Shown: piece after piece, positions 46,883-55,002 of the stretch
How positions within the stretch are numbered: position 1 is the stretch's first letter
Layout: each line of letters begins with the position of its first letter
Origin: Microbacterium maritypicum
GTDB lineage: Bacteria; Actinomycetota; Actinomycetes; Actinomycetales; Microbacteriaceae
Assembly (NCBI RefSeq): GCF_041529975.1
Contig: NZ_CP168030.1
Coordinates: forward strand, 1,612,001-1,676,000
Reading direction: 5' to 3'
DNA length: 64,000 bases
Notes under the pieces: model-generated
What the model saw: the letters and a program-made list of their open reading frames with translations, nothing else
What the model was told of the DNA's origin: nothing
Databases searched by the model: none
Program-made: the position numbers and the translations under genes

Positions 46883-47289
46883 TGCGTAGCTCACGCATGG
46901 GGGCGATCCCGTCCGACCTCGGCCCCCTGATCGACATGCTCCGTGACTACGGCGACAGGATCCAGAGCCTCGAAGCGCCGTCGGGAGAGACGGTTAATGC
47001 GACGGTGTCTCGGCTGACGAAAGTCGTCGCGGATCTCTCGGTGCTCGTCAACAACATCGAGGCGACGCTCACCGCATTCATCGAGAACGACGTGAACGAC
47101 ATTGTCGATGCACGGATAGCGATCGCTCTCGCGTCGTACTTCTCTGGCTCGATAGCGATCGGCGGGAATCTCCTCGTCAACGGTACGGTGCAACTCCCCG
47201 GCGCCAGGCTTACTGATCTCTCGATAGCGGAAGACCGCACGGTCGCATGGCTCGCCGGGGCCGGCGACGATCGGCTCGGCCACACATGA
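46882..47289 (+). CDS. Hypothetical element protein (135 aa)
   Basis: A coiled-coil-like N-terminal half (LIDMLRDYGDRIQSLEAP, VSRLTKVVADLSVLVNNIEA) is followed by a beta-rich, Gly-containing C-terminal half (SIAIGGNLLVNGTVQLPG). The layout resembles small phage fibre or tail-tip proteins, but no family can be named. The start shares one base with the previous stop (TAATG). Confidence 0.6.
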   Translation: MRSSRMGAIPSDLGPLIDMLRDYGDRIQSLEAPSGETVNATVSRLTKVVADLSVLVNNIEATLTAFIENDVNDIVDARIAIALASYFSGSIAIGGNLLVNGTVQLPGARLTDLSIAEDRTVAWLAGAGDDRLGHT

Positions 47290-47462
47290 CCGTCGCCGTG
47301 TGCAAGGTCGACCGGAGCACGGCGACGGGCTCGCTCGTCGTCTGCACGTGCGGCCTTGTGCTCGGCCCGTTCATGAATCATGAGCGGGCCGTCCAGGTCG
47401 CTCGGTCACACCGGCAGATCCACGCAACGGACAGAGACGGCGCGCGTACGCGGGGTCACTGA
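47286..47462 (+). CDS. Small Cys/His-containing element protein (58 aa)
   Basis: This 58-residue protein has CTCGLVLGPF and HERAVQVARSHRQIH, a possible single zinc-binding unit (two Cys, several His). It overlaps the previous gene by 4 bp and ends the plus-strand block. It converges with a minus-strand gene, overlapping it by 7 bp. Confidence 0.6.
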   Translation: MTVAVCKVDRSTATGSLVVCTCGLVLGPFMNHERAVQVARSHRQIHATDRDGARTRGH

Positions 47463-48112
47463 CTCCGGCTGAGAACGGCGTACGCGCGTTCATAGCTATC
47501 GAGCGCGGATAGGTATTTCGCGGCTTCACCACGAACGTCCTCGACGACGGCGCGCGCGGCGCGAAGAATGGATATCCGACCCGACCCGGGAAGCGGCTCA
47601 ATGTCGACGCCCAGCAACAGCGCTTGGGTCGCGACTTGGACCGCGTGGAAATCCGCTGAACGGCGGACCAGAGGGTGGCGCTCGATCGCGCTGTAAACAG
47701 TGTTGCTTAGGCTCATGGTCAGATGATCCAACTCCGGGTAGTCCCGATCCAACGTGGCGAGCGCGGCAATCTCATCGTTGTCTGGCAACGCATCTGTGAG
47801 CATGACGAGGTCGAGCCTTCGAACAGCATCCCGCACAGCCCAAGCGCCCTCCCTCCAGAACGCTAGTTCTGCCTCTCGTGTCATCGGGTGAGCTGTGGCG
47901 TGGATGAGTGGTCGAACGTGGTTCCACTGCCGCTCCGCGAGTAGGCGGCGCTCGCGCTTTGTTGCCTGTGTCTGCACGACCCACAAGCCCACACCGACGA
48001 GAGCACCGACGACGGCGGTATTCACGAGATCCGGAAGGAACTGGCTCCAGTCCGCCGGCCACCAGGCCAAATGCGCCCACGGGCCTTCGACATCGAACGA
48101 AACGATCTGCAC
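47456..48112 (-). CDS. Membrane-anchored element protein of unknown function (218 aa)
   Basis: An N-terminal membrane span (LVNTAVVGALVGVGLWVVQT, residues about 29-48) is followed by a helical cytoplasmic domain of about 165 residues with no recognised motif. The start is GTG 48112. It is the last gene of the minus-strand block at the right end of the element. One anchored span with a helical domain is compatible with a superinfection or defence protein, but this is only a guess. Confidence 0.6.
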   Translation of the reverse strand: MQIVSFDVEGPWAHLAWWPADWSQFLPDLVNTAVVGALVGVGLWVVQTQATKRERRLLAERQWNHVRPLIHATAHPMTREAELAFWREGAWAVRDAVRRLDLVMLTDALPDNDEIAALATLDRDYPELDHLTMSLSNTVYSAIERHPLVRRSADFHAVQVATQALLLGVDIEPLPGSGRISILRAARAVVEDVRGEAAKYLSALDSYERAYAVLSRSQ

Positions 48113-48139
48113 GCGGCTGAGCCTATCGGCCGCAGTTCC

Positions 48140-48649
48140 TCAATCAGAGACGGGGATCCTGGCTAGCATCGCGTCGAGCTCGTCATCGATCAGGGTGCGC
48201 GACTTCACTTCGGCGACGAAGGCCGTCGGGGCGTCAAGGCCGAGAAGACGAGCCTCGCGCGAGTGGATGTCGAGCAACAGTCGGGCCGCATCCTTGTCGA
48301 GCTTCCCCGCGGTTGCTGCCTGCGCCAGCGCGGCTTGAGCGAGGCGCGACAACTCGTCGAGCTCGGCAATCTGTCGCTCTCGCGCCGTCACTGCATTCGC
48401 TTCGAGGAAGGGGCGCATGCGGTCGCGGTAGGCATCGAGCCGCGCCTTCACCTGCGGTTCGCTCAGCCTGTGCCCGAGTCCGCCCTCGGCGACCGGCAGA
48501 TCCGAGCGGCGAGAAATCTCGGCGAAGCTCAGGCGCTGCCGCCAGGCGTCGTACGCCCACTCTTGTTCGCGAAGGACGCGGACGGCGATCAACTCGCTCT
48601 GTCGACTCATGGGGACCCCGATCAATGCCATTTCGGGGGGCGTACTCAT
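48140..48649 (-). CDS. Terminase small subunit-like DNA-binding protein
   Basis: The 169-residue product has an N-terminal helix-turn-helix (LSFAEISRRSDLPVAEGGLG), a central coiled coil (ITARERQIAELDELSRLAQA-type) and a C-terminal LLDIHSREARLLGLDAPTAF. This last stretch resembles the segment that ends many small terminase subunits and related phage DNA-binding proteins. In phage satellites such a protein can redirect packaging of helper capsids. The start at 48649 gives a 10-bp gap to the upstream gene; ATG 48610 is an alternative. A plain transcription factor is the main alternative. Confidence 0.55.
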   Translation of the reverse strand: MSTPPEMALIGVPMSRQSELIAVRVLREQEWAYDAWRQRLSFAEISRRSDLPVAEGGLGHRLSEPQVKARLDAYRDRMRPFLEANAVTARERQIAELDELSRLAQAALAQAATAGKLDKDAARLLLDIHSREARLLGLDAPTAFVAEVKSRTLIDDELDAMLARIPVSD

Positions 48650-48659
48650 CTTATGTTGT

Positions 48660-49391
48660 TCAGCCGACCTTCGGGGCTTGGCTGACCCCCCACTCGACAA
48701 GTCGCTCTATGAGGGCACGAACGCTGTCAATGTAGTCTGCGGCGCCTTGCCCGTCGACCTTCGCGGTTCGTTCAGTGACGTCGATCGCGAGCTTCCGTGC
48801 TTCGCGGATATCTGCCGCGAGATCGTCAGGTAGCGAGAGCGCGTCAAGGGTTGGCTCGACCCCTGCCAGCGGACCGCGTTGCCCGCTGGTTGACCCAACG
48901 AGAAACGCGATCAAGCGGACCGCCTGCTTGAGATCCGCGTACGTCGTGCCGACTATCTCAGCCCCGAGTCGGGCGGAGGTCGTGTCAGTGTTGTACTTGC
49001 TGCGGCGAAGTCGATCGATGACGATACGGCCGTAGAAGCGAATCGTCCGATCGGGCGTCGGAGTTGCATCCTCGACGAGGGGGTCGGGATCCCCTGATGA
49101 TGCTGCAACGCCGTGCTGAGTGGAAACTGGGTCGCGTTCTTCGACCGCATCGTCGCGGTGCGGCGCAGTCTCTTGCTTGAGGTTCCGGGAGCGCTGGTTG
49201 CCACGCTTCACGGTGGCGCTACCCCAGCCGGCTTCTTCCGCGTCTGAAATGAAGGCGTAAATGGGCTTTCGAAACGCGAAAATAAGCGTCGCTACTAGAA
49301 GCGGCCACACGATGTGCCCAACAACATCGGACACGACGTTCCAACCCTCGATAGTCATCACGCACATGTGGATGACACTACCGTTCGCCAT
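48660..49391 (-). CDS. Membrane-anchored element protein of unknown function (243 aa)
   Basis: An N-terminal membrane span (VSDVVGHIVWPLLVATLIFA) precedes a hydrophilic linker (about residues 50-115). A helical C-terminal domain contains YGRIVIDRLRRSKYN and LKQAVRLIAFLVGS. The start at 49391 lies 27 bp from the right junction; longer in-frame starts run antisense through the host tadE gene and are rejected. ATG 49358 is an alternative. No family is recognised. Confidence 0.6.
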   Translation of the reverse strand: MANGSVIHMCVMTIEGWNVVSDVVGHIVWPLLVATLIFAFRKPIYAFISDAEEAGWGSATVKRGNQRSRNLKQETAPHRDDAVEERDPVSTQHGVAASSGDPDPLVEDATPTPDRTIRFYGRIVIDRLRRSKYNTDTTSARLGAEIVGTTYADLKQAVRLIAFLVGSTSGQRGPLAGVEPTLDALSLPDDLAADIREARKLAIDVTERTAKVDGQGAADYIDSVRALIERLVEWGVSQAPKVG

Positions 49392-49403
49392 TTCTGCTTT
49401 AAC

Positions 49404-49424
49404 TCGGCCACAGTTGCCGCCGTG
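49404..49424. other. Right attachment junction (attR)
   Basis: Element sequence ending CACAGTT is followed by GCC (49416-49418) and then the pilin codons GCC-GTG-GCG. Together with attL, the deduced empty site has imperfect dyad symmetry around the core (CCAC...GTGG), and the deduced element site has a CAGT/ACTG dyad. This is the usual pattern for serine integrase sites. The element sequence here happens to stay open in the pilin frame. Confidence 0.65.
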
Positions 49425-49517
49425 GCGTTCGCAGGGCTCCTGGTCGTCATCATGCGATCCGACGAGGTTCGCGGCATCCTGACCGATCTCGTCCGGCGAG
49501 CCCTCACCGTGTCGTGA
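49419..49517 (+). pseudogene. Flp/DUF4244 pilin, 3' part
   Basis: This fragment encodes the membrane span and tail of the pilin (AVAFAGLLVVIMRSDEVRG, then ILTDLVRRALTVS) and stops at 49517. Joined to the 5' part it gives a normal pilin of about 66 residues. It has no pilin start of its own; an open frame that begins inside the element at 49314 reads into it and would make a chimeric product without the processing site. Confidence 0.88.
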
Positions 49518-49882
49518 TGCGCCCCCGGAGGAGCGGCGCCGGTCGCGCCGGGGCGGGGGAGCGAGGCTCCGTCGCCACAGAACTCGCTCTCGGGCTGCCC
49601 GCCGTGGTGCTGGCGCTCCTGCTCGGTGCGGGCGCGCTCGGCGCGGCATCGCGCCAGGTGGCGCTGCAGGACGCATCGGCGGATGCGGCCCGTCTCCTCG
49701 GCCGCGGCGAGGGGGCGGACGCCGCCCAGCGCGTGGTGGGCACGGCCGTCCCCGGCGCAGGGATCTCGTCTTCACACTCGGGTGATCTCGTGTGCGTCAC
49801 GGCAACCTTCGAGGCCTCGATCGGCGCGCTGGTGCGGCTGCCCCTCCGGGCGTCGAGCTGCGCGCTCGACGGAGGCCGCTGA
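49517..49882 (+). CDS. TadE-like pilus assembly protein
   Basis: This 121-residue protein has a basic N-terminus, the TadE-type motif GSVATELALGLPAVVLALLL with the conserved Glu at the membrane span, and a Ser/Ala-rich pseudopilin-like remainder. The ATG overlaps the pilin stop by one base (GTG 49514 is an alternative). It belongs to the Tad operon and is now separated from tadA and tadB by the element, so its expression may depend on a promoter near the element's right end. Confidence 0.8.
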   Translation: MRPRRSGAGRAGAGERGSVATELALGLPAVVLALLLGAGALGAASRQVALQDASADAARLLGRGEGADAAQRVVGTAVPGAGISSSHSGDLVCVTATFEASIGALVRLPLRASSCALDGGR

Positions 49883-50211
49883 TGGCGGGCACGGCGGTGG
49901 CCGCGGGGGTCCTGGTGGTCGCCGCGGCGCTGTCTCTCGGGCTGGCCGCCGTCGGCGGAGCGGCGGTGACGGCGCAGCGCGCGGCCGGGGCGGCCGATGC
50001 CGCGGCGCTCGCCGCAGCCGATGCCGCGAGCGGTGCCGTGCCGACCGCAGCGGAGCCGTGTGCGCTCGCCGCGCGGGTCGCGGAGGCGGCGGGCGCGGCG
50101 CTCACCGGCTGCTCTCTCGAGGGCTTCGTGGCGACCGTGGAGGTGCAGGCGGCGTACGCTGGACTCGCAGCCGTCTCCCGAGCCCGTGCCGGGCCACCCG
50201 AGGGACAGTGA
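49882..50211 (+). CDS. Rv3654c-like secretion-neighbourhood TadE-like protein
   Basis: This 109-residue protein has one N-terminal membrane span (AAGVLVVAAALSLGLAAVGG). A secreted Ala-rich helix follows with AADAAALAAADAASG, and two Cys (in EPCALAA and TGCSLEG) could form a disulfide. This is the layout of the small TadE-like protein that ends Tad operons in actinobacteria. The start overlaps the previous stop by one base. Confidence 0.75.
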   Translation: MAGTAVAAGVLVVAAALSLGLAAVGGAAVTAQRAAGAADAAALAAADAASGAVPTAAEPCALAARVAEAAGAALTGCSLEGFVATVEVQAAYAGLAAVSRARAGPPEGQ

Positions 50212-50288
50212 CGGCCGTGCGACCTCACTCACTGTGAACGACCCCACACAGTGGTGTGTATGGTGTGCTTCGAAGAAAGGACGCACCC

Positions 50289-53162
50289 TTGGCTGAAGGC
50301 AAGAAGCTCGTCATCGTCGAGTCCCCGACGAAGATGCGGTCTATTCAGGGATACCTCGGCGACGGCTATGAGGTACTCAGCTCCGTCGGCCATATCCGCG
50401 ACCTCGCTGACAAGAAGGACATCCCGGCTGCCGACAAGCAGGCCTACGGGAAGTACTCCATCGACATCGACAACGGGTTCGACCCGTACTACGTCGTCTC
50501 CGATCGCAAGACGAAGACGGTCGCAGAACTCAAGCGCGCACTGAAGAGCGCCGACGAGCTCCTGCTCGCCACTGATGAGGACCGCGAAGGCGAGGCGATC
50601 GCCTGGCACCTGCTCGAGACGCTCAAGCCCAAGGTCCCCGTCAAGCGCATGGTGTTCCACGAGATCACCAAGGACGCGATCCAGGCGGCAGTCGGCAACA
50701 CGCGTGAGCTCGACCACGACCTCGTCGACGCGCAGGAGACCCGCCGCATCCTCGACCGCCTGTACGGCTGGGACGTCTCGCCTGTCCTCTGGTACAAGGT
50801 CAAGACCGGCATCTCGGCCGGACGCGTGCAGTCCGCCGCGACCCGCCTCATCGTCGACCGCGAGCGTGAGCGCATGGCGTTCACCTCGGCCGAGTACTGG
50901 GACGTCGACGCTCAGGCAGCCGCGACCGGCACGTCGTTCAAGATCCGCCTCGTGCGTGTCGACGGCGGCCAGCTCGCCCGCGGCACCGACTTCGACGATG
51001 ACGGAAAGCTCAAGAAGGCCGTCGTCATCCTCGATGAGGCCACCGCTGCCGCGCTCGCCGAGGCGGTCGACGCCGTCGGCGCCGGCAGCGTCACCAAGGT
51101 CGAAGCCAAGCCGGGCACACGCAGCCCCTATGCGCCGTTCACCACCTCCACGATGCAGCAGGAGGCGGGCCGCAAGCTCTCGATGGGTGCCAAGCAGGCG
51201 ATGGGCGTGGCCCAGCGGCTGTACGAAAAGGGCTACATCACTTATATGCGTACCGACTCCACGTCGCTGAGCACCCAGGCGGTGCAGGCGGCGCGGAGCC
51301 AGGCGGTGGCCCTCTACGGCGACGCCGCGGTGCCGCTGAAGCCGCGCGTGTACAAGTCCAAGAGCAAGAACGCGCAGGAGGCGCACGAGGCGATCCGTCC
51401 CTCGGGAGACACCTTCCGCACGCCCGCCTCTCTCTCGTCCGAGCTCGACCGCGACGAGCAGCGCCTCTACGACCTCATCTGGAAGCGCACGGTCGCCAGC
51501 CAGATGTCCGACGCCAAGTACGAGACCACCACGGTCACGATCGCCGTCGACGCCGCGGGGAAGAAGGCCGAGTTCACGGCTTCCGGAACCGTCTACACCT
51601 TCAAGGGCTTCCTGGAGGCCTACGAAGAGGGCCGCGACGAGAAGCGCGGCGACGCGGATGCTACCGAGAACCAGTCGCTCCCCGCCGTCGCCGTCGGAGA
51701 TCAGCTCGCGGTGTCGGATGCGGAGGCCAAGGGGCACCGCACCACGCCGAAGCCGCGCTACACCGAGGCGTCGCTCGTGAAGGTCCTCGAAGAGAAGGGC
51801 ATCGGCCGTCCCTCGACCTTCGCCTCGATCCCCGAGACCATTCTCGACCGCGGTTATGCGGTCAAGCGCGGACAGGCACTCGTGCCGACGTGGCTCGCGT
51901 TCAGCGTGGTCCGGCTGCTCGAGGAGCACTTCGCCGAGCTGGTCGACTACGACTTCACCGCTGCGCTCGAGGACGACCTCGACACGATCGCCCGGGGCGA
52001 GCAGAACCGCGTGGAATGGCTCAAGTCGTTCTACTTCGGGTCCGACTCACACGTCGGCCTCCGCCAGGTCGTCGACAACCTCGGCGAGATCGACGCGCGT
52101 GCCCTCAACTCCACCCGCATCACGGACACCGCCACGCTGCGCTTCGGCAAGTACGGCCCGTACCTCGAGGTCGCCGACCCGGAGAACCCCGACGCCAAGC
52201 CTCGCATCGTCAATGTGCCGGAAGACCTCGCGCCCGACGAGCTGACCGCCGAGAAGGCGCAGGAGCTCATCGACGCTCCCGTCGCGGGCGACCGTGTGCT
52301 CGGGGAGAACCCGGAGAACGGCAAGATCGTCGTCGTCAAGGACGGCCGGTTCGGACCGTATGTCCAGGAGAACGACCCGGTGTCCGAGGACGCAGCGGTC
52401 GACGAGACGACCGGCGAGGTCGTCGAGGCCCCGAAGCCGAAGCGCGGAGCGAAGAAGGAGGCGGCCCCGAAGCCGCGTACCGCATCGCTGTTCCGCTCGA
52501 TGTCGGTCGACACGATCGAGCTCGACACCGCGCTGCAGCTCCTGAGCCTGCCGCGTGTCGTGGGCGTCGACCCGGAATCGGGAGACGAGATCACGGCCCA
52601 GAACGGCCGCTTCGGTCCGTACCTGAAGAAGGGCACCGACTCGCGGTCGCTCGAGAGCGAATCGCAGATCTTCGACGTCACGCTCGAGCAGGCGCTGGAG
52701 ATCTACTCCCAGCCGAAGTACGGTGCCGGTCGTCGTGCATCCAGCGCACTCGCCGAGTTCGAGGCCGACCCCGTCAGCGGTAAGCCGATCCGCATCCGCG
52801 ACGGCCGGTTCGGTGCCTACGTGACCGATGGCGAGACGAACGTGACGATTCCGCGCGGCCAGACGGTCGAGGACATCACATTCGAGATCGCCGTGCAGAT
52901 GCTCGCCGACAAGCGTGCCAAGGGCCCGGCTCCGAAGCGCGGTGCGGCCAAGAAGGCGCCCGCCAAGAAGGCGCCGGCCAAGAAGGCCGCCGCCAAGAAG
53001 CCCGCAGCCAAGACGGCGGCCAAGTCGACGACCGCGAAGAAGGCCCCCGCGAAGAAGACCACGGCGGCGACGTCGGCCGCACGGTCGGCTGCGGCGAAGA
53101 AGGCTGCAGCCACCCGTGCGGCGAACGCCGCCGCGAAGGCAGCGGAGAAGGCGAGCTCGTGA
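50289..53162 (+). CDS. topA: DNA topoisomerase I
   Basis: This 957-residue type IA enzyme has an N-terminal Toprim domain (KKLVIVESPTKMRSIQGYL, DEDREGEAIAWHL). The active-site Tyr319 is in YITYMRTDSTSLS, and several C-terminal repeat modules carry the motif GRFGPY. A Lys/Ala/Pro-rich tail of about 80 residues follows. TTG 50289 was chosen because AAGAAAGGA lies 7 bp upstream; GTG 50256 is an in-frame alternative that overlaps the likely -10 region. The basic tail is typical of actinobacterial TopA and aids processive relaxation. Confidence 0.95.
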   Translation: MAEGKKLVIVESPTKMRSIQGYLGDGYEVLSSVGHIRDLADKKDIPAADKQAYGKYSIDIDNGFDPYYVVSDRKTKTVAELKRALKSADELLLATDEDREGEAIAWHLLETLKPKVPVKRMVFHEITKDAIQAAVGNTRELDHDLVDAQETRRILDRLYGWDVSPVLWYKVKTGISAGRVQSAATRLIVDRERERMAFTSAEYWDVDAQAAATGTSFKIRLVRVDGGQLARGTDFDDDGKLKKAVVILDEATAAALAEAVDAVGAGSVTKVEAKPGTRSPYAPFTTSTMQQEAGRKLSMGAKQAMGVAQRLYEKGYITYMRTDSTSLSTQAVQAARSQAVALYGDAAVPLKPRVYKSKSKNAQEAHEAIRPSGDTFRTPASLSSELDRDEQRLYDLIWKRTVASQMSDAKYETTTVTIAVDAAGKKAEFTASGTVYTFKGFLEAYEEGRDEKRGDADATENQSLPAVAVGDQLAVSDAEAKGHRTTPKPRYTEASLVKVLEEKGIGRPSTFASIPETILDRGYAVKRGQALVPTWLAFSVVRLLEEHFAELVDYDFTAALEDDLDTIARGEQNRVEWLKSFYFGSDSHVGLRQVVDNLGEIDARALNSTRITDTATLRFGKYGPYLEVADPENPDAKPRIVNVPEDLAPDELTAEKAQELIDAPVAGDRVLGENPENGKIVVVKDGRFGPYVQENDPVSEDAAVDETTGEVVEAPKPKRGAKKEAAPKPRTASLFRSMSVDTIELDTALQLLSLPRVVGVDPESGDEITAQNGRFGPYLKKGTDSRSLESESQIFDVTLEQALEIYSQPKYGAGRRASSALAEFEADPVSGKPIRIRDGRFGAYVTDGETNVTIPRGQTVEDITFEIAVQMLADKRAKGPAPKRGAAKKAPAKKAPAKKAAAKKPAAKTAAKSTTAKKAPAKKTTAATSAARSAAAKKAAATRAANAAAKAAEKASS

Positions 53163-53788
53163 CTCCAGGTCACGGGGTGTGGATCACGCTCGAAGGCGGA
53201 GACGGCTCTGGCAAGACCACGCAGTCGAATCTGCTCGCGGAGTGGCTCGAAGGCACCGGGCGCACTGTCGTGCGCACGCGCGAACCCGGTGGTTCCGAGG
53301 TCGGGCAGCTCATCCGCGACATCGTGCTGCATCATCGAGGTGACATCGCGCCGCGCGCCGAGGCGTTGCTCTACGCGGCCGACCGCGCGCACCACGTGGC
53401 GACGGTCGTGCGACCCGCACTCGACCGCGGGGATGTCGTGCTGCAGGATCGCTACCTCGACTCGTCCGTGGCGTACCAGGGTGCCGGCCGTGTGCTCGAT
53501 GCGACCGAGATCCGCGAGCTTTCGCTCTGGGCGGCCGAAGGCGCGCTGCCCGACCTGACCGTGCTGCTCGACCTCGACCCCGCTGCGGCCCGCACCCGCC
53601 TCGACTCCGCCGACAAGCCGTTCGACCGGCTGGAAGCAGAACAGGCGGAGTTCCACGGGCGCGTCCGCGACGCGTACCTGGCCCTCGCGGCGGCCGAGCC
53701 CGAGAGGTTCCTCGTCCTCGACGCCGCCGCAGCGCCGACGGTGATCGCGGAGCAGATCCGTGCCCGGGTCGGCGCACTGCTCGGCTGA
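53159..53788 (+). CDS. tmk: Thymidylate kinase
   Basis: This 209-residue kinase has the P-loop EGGDGSGKTTQSNLL, the DR(Y/X) motif in LQDRYLDSSVAYQG and the TREPGG substrate motif. It phosphorylates dTMP to dTDP. GTG 53159 overlaps topA by 4 bp. topA-tmk-holB is a conserved actinobacterial order, so this part of the backbone is intact despite the nearby insertion. Confidence 0.95.
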   Translation: MTPGHGVWITLEGGDGSGKTTQSNLLAEWLEGTGRTVVRTREPGGSEVGQLIRDIVLHHRGDIAPRAEALLYAADRAHHVATVVRPALDRGDVVLQDRYLDSSVAYQGAGRVLDATEIRELSLWAAEGALPDLTVLLDLDPAAARTRLDSADKPFDRLEAEQAEFHGRVRDAYLALAAAEPERFLVLDAAAAPTVIAEQIRARVGALLG

Positions 53789-53844
53789 CCTGTGCGAGCG
53801 ACACCCATGCCGTCGGCGTCGGTGGTCGCGATTAGGCTGAGTGC

Positions 53845-55002
53845 ATGCCCCGCACTGTTCCTCCTCCTTTCCCGTGGGCGGACGTGTGGGGGCAGGATGC
53901 TGCCGTCGACACGCTCCGTGCGGCGGCATCCGATCCGGGTGCGCTCTCGCATGCCTGGCTGATCACCGGCCCGCCCGGATCCGGCCGTTCGACTCTCGCG
54001 TACGCGTTCGCGGCCGCTCTGGTCGCCGACCACCCCGAAGACGAGGCGGTGATGCGGCAGGTCTTCGCGGGCACCCATCCCGACGTCACGGCGCTCCGCA
54101 CCGACAAGGTGATCATCACGATCGCCGAGGCCCGCGCTCTCGTGGAGCGCTCCTACTTCGCACCCTCCGCGGGTCGGTACCGTGTCATCGTCGTCGAGGA
54201 CGCCGATCGCATGGTCGAACGCACCTCCAATGTGCTGCTGAAAGCACTCGAGGAGCCGCCCGAGCAGACGGTGTGGATCCTGTGCGCGCCCAGCGAGGCC
54301 GACCTGCTGCCGACGATCCGCTCCCGGGTCCGCTCGCTGCGACTGCGGGAGCCGGATGTCGCCGACGTGGCCCGGCTCATCACCCTGCGCACGGGGGCCG
54401 ATGAGGCCGTCGCCGAGCAGGCGGCGCGGCATTCGCAGCGCCACATCGGGATGGCGCAGCGTCTCGCCACCGATGACGCGGCTCGGCGTCGGCGCGACGA
54501 GACCCTGCGGTCCGTCATCGGCGTCCGCGGTGTCGGCGATGCGGTCGATGTCGCGGGTCGGATCATCCAGGCCGCGACCGAAGACGCGAAGGCCCTCACG
54601 GCGGAGCGCGACGCGCAGGAGCGGGCTTCGCTCCTGCGCACGATCGGAATCGCCGAGGGGCAGGCCGTGCCGCCGGCATTGCGCACACAGCTCTCGGCGC
54701 TCGAAGACGATCAGAAGAAGCGCGCCACGCGCAGCCTGCGTGACGGCATCGACCGCGTGCTCACCGACCTGCAGTCGCTGTTCCGCGACGTGATCATGCT
54801 GCAGTTCGGCCGCGGCGACGATCTCATCAACCGCGAGCTGCGCCCCGAGCTGGAAGGCCTCGCGTCGGCCTGGCCTGAGGCCCGTACCCTTGTCGTACTT
54901 GACCACCTTGCCGAGACGCGGCAGTCGCTGGAGCGCAACGTCGCTCCGCTGCTCGCACTGGAGAGCTTGCTCGTGACGATCACGAGCGGGAGGAAACCGT
55001 GA
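53845..55002 (+). CDS. holB: DNA polymerase III subunit delta prime
   Basis: This 385-residue clamp-loader subunit has a P-loop-like GPPGSGRST (degenerate Lys to Arg), RVIVVEDADRMVERTSN, and the SRC-like region LCAPSEADLLPTIRSRVRSL. The changed P-loop agrees with delta prime not hydrolysing ATP. A TAGGCT -10 box lies about 15 bp upstream. It overlaps the next gene by 4 bp. Confidence 0.92.
   Translation: MPRTVPPPFPWADVWGQDAAVDTLRAAASDPGALSHAWLITGPPGSGRSTLAYAFAAALVADHPEDEAVMRQVFAGTHPDVTALRTDKVIITIAEARALVERSYFAPSAGRYRVIVVEDADRMVERTSNVLLKALEEPPEQTVWILCAPSEADLLPTIRSRVRSLRLREPDVADVARLITLRTGADEAVAEQAARHSQRHIGMAQRLATDDAARRRRDETLRSVIGVRGVGDAVDVAGRIIQAATEDAKALTAERDAQERASLLRTIGIAEGQAVPPALRTQLSALEDDQKKRATRSLRDGIDRVLTDLQSLFRDVIMLQFGRGDDLINRELRPELEGLASAWPEARTLVVLDHLAETRQSLERNVAPLLALESLLVTITSGRKP

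Larger units (their letters stand above)
40909..49418. mobile_element. 8.5-kb integrated element in a pilin gene (satellite-like)
   Basis: The element is bounded by the two halves of a DUF4244 pilin gene. It encodes a large serine integrase at its left end, a cluster of small plus-strand genes including a RecA-fold ATPase, and three minus-strand genes at its right end including a terminase-small-subunit-like protein. No portal, capsid, tail, large terminase, relaxase or conjugation ATPase is recognisable. The size and content suggest a phage satellite or a minimal integrative element, not a prophage or ICE. Confidence 0.85.

Noticed and set aside
40909-49418. Element as a complete prophage or ICE
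   Set aside because: At 8.5 kb it lacks recognisable capsid, tail, large terminase, relaxase and conjugation genes.
49392-49775. N-terminal extension of the right-most element gene
   Set aside because: It would cross attR and read antisense through host tadE; the membrane-span start at 49391 is more plausible.
52910-53162. Lys/Ala repeats at the end of topA as a separate repeat or histone-like gene
   Set aside because: They are in frame with topA and match the basic C-terminal tail usual for actinobacterial topoisomerase I.
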